From: Eurosta solidaginis
Lineage: Eukaryota > Arthropoda > Insecta > Diptera > Tephritidae
Assembly (NCBI RefSeq): GCF_040869045.1
Contig: NC_090321.1
Location: forward strand, 72,511,183-72,575,182
Direction of reading: 5' to 3'
Length of the DNA: 64,000 nucleotides
A program made the position numbers and the translations under genes. Below the pieces are notes generated by a model, which did no database searches, was not told the DNA's origin, and was given only the letters and a program-made list of their open reading frames with translations. Every line of letters starts with the position of its first letter. Within the stretch, counting starts at the first letter, position 1. This document shows, piece by piece, positions 53,467 through 64,000 of the stretch.

Positions 53467-54214
53467 AGGTCTCTTAAGCTAGCCCAACATTTCAGCCCAA
53501 TCAAACAACGAGACCGTACTAAATTGCACAATGTTTAATGCTAATTTAATACGGGTTAATTAAATTTATTAAAAAAAAAAAAAAAATAAATGTAATAACC
53601 TCCGAAGAGATCTAAGGCCGAGCTTCTCTTCCAATTTGCGTCGTGCTCCTCTTGATTTTCCCTACAAATTGGTCGGACGGGACCTACATGTTTTATGCCG
53701 ACTCCGAACGGCATCTGCAAGGCAGATGAGTTTTCACTGAGAGCTTTTCATGGCAGAAATACAATCGGAGCGCTTACCAGTCACTGCCGAGGGGCGACCC
53801 CGCTTAGAAAAATTTTCTTCTAATTGAAAAACCTTATTTCTAAAATTTTGATGTTGCTTTGCCCGGGAGTTGAACCCAGGGCATACGGTGTGATAGGCGA
53901 AGCACGCTACCATCACACCACGGTGGCCGCCAATTTTTATTACACTTGTATTTTAAAAAATATCGTCTAAGCTAGCCCAACCCATATGCGCAATCAAGAG
54001 ACGAAAACGTATTTAATTACAGCATATTTAATGCTAATTTAACACGGGTTAATTAAATTTATTACATTTAAGCTAGCCCAACCCTTGATATTTTTTAAAA
54101 TACAAGTGTAATAAATTTAATTAACCCGTATTAAATTAGCATTAAATATTGTGCAATTAAGTACGGTCTCGTTTTTTGATTGGGCTGAAAAGGTTGGGCT
54201 AGCTTAAGAGACCT
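53467..54214. mobile_element. Foldback element with ~105-bp arms
   Basis: The left arm AGGTCTCTTAAGCTAGCCCA pairs with the right end for about 105 bp with few mismatches. A third, internal copy of the same arm starts near 53968. Flanks GAGATTTAG and GAGATTAG look like an 8-9 bp TSD with one indel. A SINE copy (53589-53931) sits after the left arm. Confidence 0.7.
53589..53931 (-). mobile_element. tRNA-derived SINE, copy 3
   Basis: Same unit; flanked by AATTTATTA at the left and AATTTTTATTA at the right, a probable TSD. A run of about 15 A precedes it on the plus strand. Confidence 0.8.
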
Positions 54215-55334
54215 GAGATTAGGCTGATCTTACCTTCCAAGTAGCGAATTAAAAGGAAAATTGCACTCCGCTCTTATTAATAACAAAAGAAAATTCATGG
54301 TTAGTTCTTGTTGTTTCTAAAAATAGCGCAAGGAAGTCAATTGAGATAAAGTTGCATTTCGGCATGACTTAGCTTTGGTCGAGATGGTGTTATTATTGAA
54401 ATGTTTGCTGAACGGCGGGATCGGATCTAGAGTAAAAATGATATGACGAAAAGATTGTAACCATATCTCTTAATTGTGATGCAGGTTATACTGGTGCTCT
54501 GAAAAGGTTTTTCACATGCGTTAATACTTGTATTAAGATTGTGGAATTGTATTATGTATCTGGAGGTGTCCAAGACGTCAGAACTGATGCAGCGAATTGT
54601 TGATGCATAGAATGGTAATGGAACTCAAGGTGGAGTTGCCTTGCAACCGGATACCTTTATCCTTAAAATAGTAAGGCAGCTTGAAAGACTCCCGTCTCCC
54701 ATCAAGATAAGTACTTCTGATTGCTATCCGATTACAAGCTAATTTGGTACCAATGATGGATAGGGACATGGAGTCGATTTAATAAAATAAAAGGTAAATA
54801 GTCTAATCTGAAAAAACATTCGTGCCAGATTGACTCGGATCTTACCATACGAAGGGTTTCTATTTAGATATAACTCTGCTTAATACGTCAACATCAAACA
54901 TGAAAATTGTCAGTCTCATAACAACTCGCTGCTACAAATCCTCAAATGAATGAAGAGAGCATTGGATACTATCCGCACGAGTATTAACTTGGATATTTGC
55001 ATATATTAAAATATGTGATTAAGTCAGTCATGGCCAGTGCAATACTTTACTTGCAAGAAATGGTTACTTAAAACAGTACTGCACTAAGCTCAGTGCCAAA
55101 AATGTTTTCCAAACCTTTATGGCATCCTGTTGAGCACGTACCAGAGCATCTTGAGGCGGGAACTTCAACTGTCGCCAACTTTATCGAATAAGTCAGTATA
55201 ATGACTAGCTTCAAATAACTACAGCCTGTTTCATTGTCCCTTGTTACTCCGCCGAGCACTGATACAGCGAGAGCAAGAAAACTAGCAGCTCCTGTTTCGT
55301 CTCCTTACGTGCATTGTTTGTCAGCAAAGAATAT
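54215..55334. other. No supported feature
   Basis: Unique-looking sequence without long ORFs, terminal repeats or recognised motifs. Confidence 0.4.
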
Positions 55335-56044
55335 TGTCACGGATATTAGCATCACTAAGCTATACCATCACTAAGGTCATGCTAAGCAGTATTTACGTCA
55401 ATAATCAAATCAAGTATACACATATATAAGGCAGCCCAGAGAGATGTCACACACAGATGCATTTACTTATACGCCTATGTGTACTCGAGAGACTGTAAAC
55501 TACAAACATTCACATCAATAATTCAATCATTATGTATCTACATAAACGAATAAATAATTGCGTCTACACATATGTACGTATAAGAACAGTGGAGCGGCAA
55601 TGCACAAACACATGCATATATCTTATCTGAGTTGTCACAAGAGAGGGCAATAATTTGTGCACGTAGTTGTGGCTGGCGATTTTGTAGCCGAAACTACTAG
55701 TAAGTTCTGGAATGGAAAAGCCTAGAAGTATGCAATTAGAAATCAAAAAGTATAAAAGGCGCGACAGTAAAGGCGAGGAGTTTGAGTTTGATTTGAGTTG
55801 TCAAGCAGTTACGACTAAGACGATATCTAGCGAGCAATAGCAGTATTATTTTGAATAGTGGAGTTTCATTTGAGCTATCAGTTTGGTTATTAAGCTATTC
55901 GATACACAGTTTGAGTGTTATTGTGAAGTATTTTAATAAAGGCCATTTTTCCATTATTCAATATTGGAGTTATTTATTCAACAGTTTAGCGATACGAACC
56001 TAGCAAAAGGGCAAATAAGAGGAATTTGCAGCAAATTCGTTACA
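55335..56044 (+). mobile_element. Solo LTR (long form) of the gag-protease family
   Basis: TGTCACGGATATTAGC to AATTCGTTACA, 710 bp, with TSD ATAT (55331-55334 and 56045-56048). It has the B-type 5' module followed by the A-type middle module, like 37172-38119 without the MITE. Confidence 0.92.
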
Positions 56045-56048
56045 ATAT

Positions 56049-56690
56049 ATATGCATGCGTTATCAGTGCAGTGCAACTCCTGACTTGTTCTATACAGCTT
56101 CTACATATGCTCGGAATTGACGCACAAAAACCTTTGGATTGATTACAACGTCACATCATGCTATCGAGCTGCGCAGTAAATTTCTGAATAGCACGGCCTA
56201 ATCTTTTAACTAGTATGATGCTGATGCACATGTAGTAGCGATGCGTAGACCGACCAGTATGTCAATGGGTATAACCCTTATGATCAACCTGACTAGAATG
56301 CCAACTAGTATAATATTGGGAGTATATAATGATTGGTAGTAACAAAACTGGAACTATGTTGCAGAGGCAGTTGATATATCGTAAGACAAACACCGTGTAA
56401 AATATGCCAGTTTTTAAAATACAAATAACAAGACAGAATTTGGTCTAGTTCAGTTTTGTTGCAAACTAGACAGTATCCAATTGGGATAGATCTAGTTGAT
56501 TTTATGGCAGGGTAGTTAGCTTGATTGTTGGGCACATGTTTATGGCTGTGCGTAAGTATGTTTGATTGCGAAAGCTCCATTAAGCACGTAAATTTAAGAG
56601 CAGCCTAAAACTATGCAAAGTTTTCTTTCGCAATGCAACCTCAATTAGCCGCTGCACTTATTCATATCGCTCAGAAAATTTTAACTGTTA
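56049..56690. other. No supported feature
   Basis: A 91-codon minus ORF (56305-56580) has no recognisable family; nothing else is seen. Confidence 0.4.
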
Positions 56691-57232
56691 TCTTATAAAT
56701 AAAAATGTGTGCGTGTGCATGTGTGTGTGCCGTATAGGCGTCCAAAGTGCTTTACCGATTTTAACGAGATTTTCACATTAGGTTCTCGTGGCCACCAGCT
56801 GTTTTTATAGCTATATAAAATTATGGAGGAAGGGGCGGCAATATAAATTTAACTTTACTAAATATCGGGGTTGGTTGTCTTTATATTCATATATGCATTA
56901 GAAAAAATTGGCGAAGACACTCCTCCCATTTGGAAAAACTTAAATTCGGTATGTCCCGCAATTGTTTGAAGGAGGGATCAAATATTTGTTACAAAAATTC
57001 CATATATGAGGAAAATGAGGTGGAAGAGGTAGAGGAAGTGGGAGTGTGTTTGGAAGCGGGAGGGAGAAGTAGAATGAGAAGGGAATGGAGATAAATGGAA
57101 TAACACACAAGAATAACAAGAAGAAATGGAAGAAGAAGTAGACGAGGATGGGAAGGCGAGTTATAGGCGGAAAACGAGACCATTTTTCAAATCTAGGAAA
57201 ACAAATTGTCGGGCAAAACAACGTCTGCCGGG
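56691..57232 (+). mobile_element. Possible non-autonomous Helitron
   Basis: It begins A|TCTTATAAATAAAAATGTGT and ends near CAACGTCTGCCGGGTGCGCT before TG|T. The start and the GTCTGCCGGGT-type 3' hairpin region resemble insect Helitrons, which insert between A and T and make no TSD. The usual 3' CTAG is CTTG here. The purine-rich centre (57000-57180) gives a misleading antisense ORF. Confidence 0.4.
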
Positions 57233-58480
57233 TGCGCTTGTGCTTAATAAATATTTTAAGATATTTGTTGAAATTTCAGCCAACGTATTATAGGAAATGT
57301 TAGAGCGTCTGTTAATATTCGCATTATACTCTTGAGTCCCATCTTAATACCGGTGAAATAACCGGAAAAAAATTTTAAGAATGTTTGAATGGCTGGATGA
57401 AAGCTCAGTTCTCTATTTCTCTAACGTTGATAATAAAAATATCTAAATTCCCTACAACTTACATACTTGATGCTAAAAGGATTCAAGCAAGTTTTTTGCA
57501 AACAACTTCACTCATTTTCAACAGTGCGCTGGGCAGTCGCAGACTAGATCTTGCATTTTTCCTGCATTCAGAAGATCACAGCTGCGTCATGAGGTCCATT
57601 TCCCGATGAGTACCACAACTTATCTGAATATATGCCTTCTACACGTCTTAACAATGGATGCAAGTCAGCACTCGATTTATGACGGCTACATTTGGTATAT
57701 AGAAAACTCATCAGTACTTCGTTGAGATCGAATGCAACGAATGAAATGTGTGAATACTGACGTAAGTTGAAGAAGGAATCGAAGCGTAATTTCGAAACAA
57801 ATAAAGTAGACGAAGAAAGGCGTGAGATTTTGGCTACTAGCCGGCATAATAGCGCTGAGGTGAGTTTCCATAGGAAACGGTGACCTGGTAACCGATTTCT
57901 AGGGAGTGCTTAGATTGCCGAGGAAACACTATTTGTCCTTATAGCATAAGGAGGCAATGATGCGCCCTGGCAAGATGTTGAGCCCAATCTAATAGGATAT
58001 TCCTTGGTCTACTCCTGATGTAACTGCTAATTCGCCTGAACTTTCTTGACCCATTGAGGTTAACCAAAAGGAGCGCTCTAGAAAATATTCGTACTAATAC
58101 CAGTGGTAGCAAACGAAAAGAGAAACTATTATTGCCGTTTTGGAACCGTGTAGGCTTCATCCTTCTCATTTTTTAGTGGCCCTCTATTGTCGCCGCATTT
58201 AGGTCTCGTTTTTTCGTTGTGTTTTCTAGTCTAAAATGACTGCGGCAATGTTGTCTGCGTATCCGGCTAACAATGAATATCAGGCATTGCAAGTCTGAAC
58301 ATTTTTTCGTAACTAACTTTCGATAGGTCTAGATAATTGTTCCCTGTGCTCCTCCGCTGTAACTTTTTTGGTCAGCGGGCAGTCTGAAGTTTGGTACAAA
58401 AGGTTACACTTTCTGATATATGTATGTATGTAGCTTCTGCTGATGTGCGGTAAATAGCATGGAACACGGAACCGCTGCTA
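57233..58480. other. No supported feature
   Basis: Short ORFs at 57385-57609 and 57939-58169 are unrecognised. No repeats with defined ends were found. Confidence 0.4.
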
Positions 58481-59460
58481 CACTCAGAGAAAAAATCGTT
58501 CTAAAACGAACGAAACAAGTTCAAAATTAAGAACATTCGTTGACAAAAGTCTGTTAAGTACGTTTTTTTCTTAACTTGTGACCGATGGGCTTGTTTTAAG
58601 AACAGTTTTTCCAAGCACACCGTTCGTATTTTATGACCACTTTGGTATTGATGTGTGAACCTTCAGTGCTCATTTCAAGCACTACTTGGGCTTGATTTAG
58701 GATTTTTCGTTCTCACGCTTCGAGAACGATTTGGGGCCGATTTAACATTTTTCGGTCTCAATTTAAGAACGGTTCGTGCTTGATCTTTGGTGGGAGGGAA
58801 AGTATTTTTTTAAATATATTTATTTAATTTTTATTAATAATAATACTTTTGTCATAAATAAAGAATATTTACAACAAAAAAATTGTTATTAAAAATCAAA
58901 AGTTTAAGAAAAAATGCATAATAAGCATTTTCTCTTACATTTCTCTTATTGAGAAATTATTCTTATTTAAAGATGTAATCTGCATATATACTTAAAACAT
59001 TTCATAACAAGTTTGAGAATTACCTGTGGATATGTGAATGGAACTGAACGAAAAATAAGAGTTAAAAAAATAGAACAAAAAAAAATTGTTTTAAAAAATT
59101 CAGAGTTTGGCGGTGATCGAACTCGCGCAACACGATCGCAAGCGCAACATCATAGCCGCTGGGCCACTACAACTGCTTGATAGCTGGTGCCAAATGGTGT
59201 ATTTAACATTGTAGTGCACACGAATTGTACGGTTTTTTTTTTCTTGGGCTTGATTTAAGAACATCGTTCTCATTAATAGAACATTTGTTCATATTTTAAG
59301 GCCGGCCATTCTTTTTTCAAGAAAATGGTGTCAGTTCAAGAACAAGGTTGTTGTTTTAAGAACAGGTCGTTCGTTTTTCAAGAACAAAAAAGTAAGAACA
59401 TGAAAAGCTTGAGTTGAGTCCGGTGGTGCTGGATTTTAGAACGGCGTTTTTCTCTGAGTG
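58481..59460. mobile_element. TA-flanked TIR element with Pol III-like promoter, copy 2 (inverted)
   Basis: 980 bp, TA at 58479-58480 and 59461-59462, the same ends as 17187-18172 in opposite orientation. The tRNA-like boxes are at about 59104-59175 on the minus strand. The whole length aligns by eye with copy 1, with small indels. Confidence 0.78.
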
Positions 59461-59693
59461 TATAAGCTTATCTGTATATCTTGCGCTGTTGAAAGTGTTT
59501 CTTACGTCTAAGTTTGCAAGAAGCGCAACTCCCACGGATTGTTAATTAGTTATCATTTCGAATAAAGCCCGTCATATTTTTGTACTATGCCAATTAAGAA
59601 GTTAAAGATAGCGAAATTTTTAAAAGGTAGGGATAAAACTAGACATACACGCAAAGTGGTTTTGAATATTTTGTGTAATTCTTAAAAAAAAAA

Positions 59694-60041
59694 AATGTAA
59701 GGCGCGATAACTTCCGAAGAGATTTTAAGCCCAGCTTCTCTTCCAAATTGCGCCGTGCTCCTATCGATCCTACAAATTGGCGAGACGGGACCTATTTGTT
59801 TTATGCCGACTCCGAACGGCATCTGCAAAGCAGATGAGTTTTCACTGAGAGCTTTTCCTGGCAGAAATACGCTCGGAGTGCTTGCCAAACACTGCCGAGG
59901 GGTGACGCCGCTTAAAAAAAATTTCCTTCTAATTGAAAAAACTTGTTTCTAAAATTTTGATGTGGCTTTTACCCGGGGCGTTAACCCACGATCTTCGGTG
60001 TGGTAGGCGGAGCACGCTACCATCATACCACGACGGCCGCC
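59694..60041 (-). mobile_element. tRNA-derived SINE, copy 4
   Basis: Same unit; the 8-bp repeat AATTCTTA at 59677-59684 and 60047-60054 is a likely TSD, with a short A-rich tail at the left. Confidence 0.82.
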
Positions 60042-60208
60042 GTGGCAATTCTTAGTTCTTTGCTTAATCTAACGGTTAACTGGAACAGGGGTGTAATCCA
60101 CACCCTTTTTCTTAATTACCGCTACTCATTAATGCAGTGTAATAAATTTAATTAATCAATTACTAAAGTCTATTACAATTTACTTTTCTGTTAAATAGCA
60201 AAAACACC

Positions 60209-60744
60209 AAGTAAGGAAGACTAAGTTCGGGTGTAACCGAACATTACATACTCAGCTGCCAAATTACAGCTTGCAAAACTTTTAAATTACCTTCTTTTAA
60301 AAGTGGGCGGCGCCACGCCCATTTCCCAACATTTTACTAATTTTCTATTCTGCGTCATAAAGTCACCCACCTATTAAGTTTCATCGCTTTATCCGTCTTT
60401 GGTAATGAATTATCGCACTTTTTCAGTTTTTGAAAATTTTCAATATCGAAAAAGTGGTCGAACGGGCCGATTTCGTTCATTTTAAATAGCGATCTGAGAT
60501 GAGTGGCCAGGAACTTACATATCAAATTTCATTAAGATGCCTCAAAATTTACTCAAGTCATCGTGTTTACGGACAAACGGATGGACGGAGGGAAGGACAT
60601 GGCTAAATGAATTTCTTTTTTCGCCCAGATTATTTTGATATATAGAAGTCTATATCTATCTCGATTAGTTTATGCCGTTACGGGGTACCGTTATGCGAAC
60701 AACATTAATATACTCTGTGAGCTCTGCTCAGCTGAGTATAAAAA
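60209..60744 (+). mobile_element. Element C, short internally deleted copy (536 bp)
   Basis: It has the same ends as 5617-12336 (AAGTAAGGAAGACTAAG … CTGAGTATAAAA). The first 50 bp join directly to the last 490 bp at ACTCAG|CTGCCAAATT, skipping the satellite and most of the interior. Confidence 0.75.
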
Positions 60745-61382
60745 TAATTCAAATTAGTAGAAATATATATGCGGCACCTACATATGTATATAATATAAGA
60801 TCTACTAAATGTGTGTATATTTATAATGCTTCTATTTTACATACACACACGCATACCTAAGCACAAATAACAAAAAAGCCCACATCTGCGAACAGTTCAC
60901 CTGTTTGAGAGCAGAAAATATAAATAGCAAGTTCATTTGAAACGAGCCCCCTTTCTAACTAAATATATACAGATGTATATATGTATGTACAATTGAATAT
61001 TTATTATAGTTGTAAAACTTATGTACTTAGTTTGAATAATAAATATTTATATACCAGTATTTATATCCATACGTATGTTATTTATACGAAAAGATAAATA
61101 ATTATACTGCAAGTAAAAAAACGTGTTTCTATGAATATTTTGCATGTACCCTTTCGGACAAGTCCTCACTAATTTTTTCACAATCGCTGGATTGTCTTTG
61201 CAAACCTTGGCAGCTTCTCCGCTGCAGAAGTTCTAAAAGAACGAAATTTGATGAAATCGTGAGCTTATCATCAAATTCTCTAGCATGCGCGTACTCTAAA
61301 GAATTTATCGCGAACTCGCAAGAGCTGCATGAGACCGTGGATAAGCTAGAGCGCTCTCACAATATCCTTCAAGAAATCCATT
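60745..61382. other. AT-rich low-complexity sequence
   Basis: Repeated TACATATGTATATA and ACACACAC words; no gene. Confidence 0.5.
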
Positions 61383-61813
61383 TTGTTGTTGTTGTTGTAG
61401 CGATAAAGACGCTCCCCGAAGATTTCGGGTAGTGTTATCGATGTTGATGGTCCTTTGCCGGATATATGTATATAGAGATACCTTATTACGTTCCGGTAAC
61501 AAGCACCATTAAGGTACACGCCCGACCATCTCGAGAATGATTTGATATGTTCACATTGAACCTTCTAGGCCATCCCGATCCCACCCTCTAGTTCCATAAG
61601 GAACTTAAGATGGCTATAGCCTAGGCTGCTAGAGAAACAGCATTGGCTATGGGTAGGTGGGATAGACAAACGGGTTGTAGAAGCTATAAATTGCGCTGGC
61701 AACCCCTCGAAATGGTTGCTCTACACAACCTCTTGAATCATTTGGATGTTTTAGTCGCCTCTTACGACAGGGATACCTGCCGCAGATAGAGTATATCCCC
61801 TAAGGCGACAGGA
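61383..61813 (-). mobile_element. (CAA)n-tailed retroposon end, copy 5 (longest)
   Basis: TTGTTGTTGTTGTTGTAGCG to about GGCGACAGG. It includes both the middle part present in copies 1-2 and the GTCGCCTCTTACGACAGGG block present in copy 4, so it spans the family's 3' region most fully. It is diverged, and no TSD was found. Confidence 0.78.
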
Positions 61814-62379
61814 AAAATCGGTTAGTACCAACAAGAAAAATTAATCTGCTTGGTGGAGCGACGCAAGTATAAAGCTACAATAAGGGCTATATAACTTAAA
61901 TAGGTAAACTATAAGGTGGCTATTAGGAAAGTTAAGGCTATGTCTTGGGATTCTTCCTACCCGTCGATTGAAACAACCGAGAAGCTTAAATACTCAGCAA
62001 GATTATATCTATTCAAAGAAAACGAAAACGTTTGCTTTGTGAAAAGAGCAGACCATACACACTAAACATTCTCATGGTCACCCTTTTCCTTGACTATGAT
62101 AGCTCTCCCACTAAATGTGTTCTATGGAGTTCACGTTATCTTCTGATAAACTGTTGGTTCGTAAGTTATTAATGCGCAAAATATTGGTAACCCTTAGTTT
62201 ATTTCCCTACAAATCATTCCACCCTGCCGGTGCCACTCCGCTTTGACTGATTCGTTATATACGTCCTTTCAATCTAAGGAGTTAAGCTTCTAGGACCTAC
62301 GATTCCCGGGTTGGAAAGGGTATAGTTTTAGCACGATACTACATACCTCAAAGCTGGGAAATCATCCTGCATACCTAAA

Positions 62380-63330
62380 GAGGGGAGAAGCTCCATTAAA
62401 AAGCCACACACTACAGACCCACGAGCCCTAACCTCTTCATGCTTAAGGTCTTTGAATGGATTTTGAATATCCATATAAAATCAGTGCTAACTGGTCTTAA
62501 ACTGTCTCTGACACTACCCTCCATGGTCATAAAGGTACTATAGTGATATCCATTCACTCAAACAATACACTGTGGCTGTAGCTCTAGGTATATAGGAAGC
62601 TTTTAACAATATAGAAATCAACGCGATTGAAAGCGCCTTCGACATAATGAGTACATACAGCCATATTTGCCAATGAATACTTGAAAATATAGTAATACAA
62701 GCTAGCTGGGGTTGGGAACTACAATACTACCAACAGATAACTGAACTGCTTCCCTTTCTATAGGTTGTTGCACTGAACAAGACTACACATCAACTCAATA
62801 AAAATATCATGAAGGTAGTCGCATTTGCGGACGAGGTCGTTATCGCTGTATCAGATTCATGCCCCTTAACATAAGAGAGAAGCCATCGGAGGCTACATGT
62901 CCGAACTGTAAGACTCAGCAGCTTAAATATTTTCTTCCAGTCCGTCTTTCTGACTCCCACTAGTATCTTTCAAATGGTGGTACTAGAAAGACGGAACCTT
63001 TAGGCTCCTATCGGGAGATTCAATTCGCGGGAGAGAGATATGCATTTACTCATACAGTCAAGCAGATCTTATAGTGATAAATTCCCCAAGCCCATCATTC
63101 ATAACTGTTAGTTACTGTAAGAAGATGGTTCATGCTACAGCAAACTTCTCAAACATCACACTCATATGGGCTCGTATACATAGAAACATGGGGACGCAAC
63201 GAGGAGGCAGACGAACTTGCAACGGCAGGGGCAAAGCAGTGGCTTGCAACAGGTACTCAGGATCAGGATCAGATGATCAGGGTCGCTCCTCTTCAGAGGT
63301 TATGCTGGTCTTCCAATTGTAGTTCTTCCT
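62380..63330 (+). pseudogene. Non-LTR reverse transcriptase and RNase H, degenerate
   Basis: Fragments in order are PNLFMLKVFEWILNIHIKSV, TVAVALGI(stop)EAFNNI (the ALDIEGAFNN palm motif, here with a stop), VVAFADEVVIAVSD (polymerase box with ADE for ADD), then HTVKQILxxxNSPSPSF, NITLIW…HRNM and NEEADELATAGAKQWLATGT (RNase H end). The last part matches the RNase H at 26990/35755, so both belong to one family. Upstream, 61990-62379 is probably also decayed element sequence. Many stops and frameshifts are present. Confidence 0.75.
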
Positions 63331-64000
63331 TGCGGAGCGTCTCAGTTGAAATTCGCTCTCTAATTTGAAATAAAGATTAAAAAGTAGCACAACGCAGATT
63401 GAAATAGAAGCTAAGCTTTAATCTCACCGCAAACTATTATTATTAATTGTTATTATAGTTTGCACCCAAGAATGCCGACAAGACACAATCCAAACAGGCC
63501 AGAACACAGACATAACAAAATTCAGACAACACAATATCCCGACGAAGCCAAATCCCGACTACTCTAAATCAACACAAGACACAATCCATGAAAATTTTTT
63601 AAATATAGATCTTTTCGCGAAGTGCCAAGAAAAATGGGGTTCATATTTCAGAATATGTGTGGTCAGGATTTCAGGCGTATATGTAAATATGATTGGTGTT
63701 TCGGCATTATATAAGTCGGGATTAAATGAAATAAATTTATTTCCTTAAAAAAAGGAAATAATTCCGTCAGTTGTTCTTGTCAAAAAAGTACTTTTTGAAT
63801 CGCACTTAAAGGAGTACCATTTCCAGCAGGGCATGTATGCATATCTGTTTGTTGGTATGTGTAGTATCAATTTTTCTAATTCCGCTATTATTTGCTCAAA
63901 CAGTGTTTAAAATCAAGTTTCATTTATATAGTTAATCAACAGATTTTGTTACTACTTTTACAGGGTGCTATATAAGTTTTGCTACATTTAGATAAACTAC
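63331..64000. other. No supported feature
   Basis: A stretch rich in ACACAATCC/GACAAGACAC words (63475-63590), then AT-rich sequence. No ORF or repeat ends were recognised. Confidence 0.4.

Noticed and set aside
56940..57221. Minus-strand ORF rich in Phe, Pro and Leu, looking like a membrane protein
   Set aside because: It is the antisense of a purine-rich (GGAAGAGG…) tract; the composition alone explains the hydrophobic residues, and an overlapping frame gives a similar low-complexity ORF.

Overview
The window looks like repeat-rich intergenic or heterochromatic DNA from a dipteran insect. A tephritid fruit fly or a close relative is most likely, because the dispersed repeats (a non-coding repeat with a 130-bp satellite, a tRNA-derived SINE, and (CAA)n-tailed retroposon ends) are of kinds I associate with tephritid genomes. 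That assignment is recognition, not a search. No complete host gene is visible. Almost everything that can be explained is transposable-element sequence, much of it nested, and many boundaries are fixed by exact target-site duplications (TSDs).

Layout: 1-5616 is a damaged BEL/Pao retrotransposon with an exact 900-bp tandem duplication. 5617-12336 is a non-coding dispersed repeat (element C) swollen by about 26 units of 130 bp and interrupted by a 2.04-kb hAT element. 12550-20910 holds a small solo LTR, a hAT element carrying a SINE and a retroposon end, one possible gene fragment (15877-16242), a TA-flanked element with a Pol III-like promoter, and a split Jockey-type reverse transcriptase. 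20911-24259 is mostly unassigned. 24300-25678 holds another Jockey-type remnant and a (CAA)n-tailed end.

26990-36270 is a stack of nested insertions. An RNase H gene of a non-LTR element is split by a Harbinger-derived element (TSD TTA) and by an 8-kb composite (TSD ATTCAGGG). The composite contains a chimeric element (TSD TACAAGTG), which contains a gag-protease LTR retrotransposon (TSD ATAT). At 37172-42396 two solo LTRs and a second full copy of that LTR family lie head to tail, each separated by the same GTAT. Both full copies lack reverse transcriptase, RNase H and most of integrase, yet keep paired LTRs, primer site, gag and protease; they appear to be a non-autonomous family moved in trans.

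47314-51348 contains two abutting TIR elements sharing the target GCTGTATC. The larger (48202-51348) carries, on the minus strand, the 3' end of the host gene Nfs1 (mitochondrial cysteine desulfurase), with an intron. This looks like capture of a host gene segment by a DNA transposon and is the most notable observation. The rest (51441-63330) holds a hAT remnant with a recognisable transposase C-terminus, a foldback element, SINEs, a solo LTR, a possible Helitron, and a degenerate RT/RNase H element.
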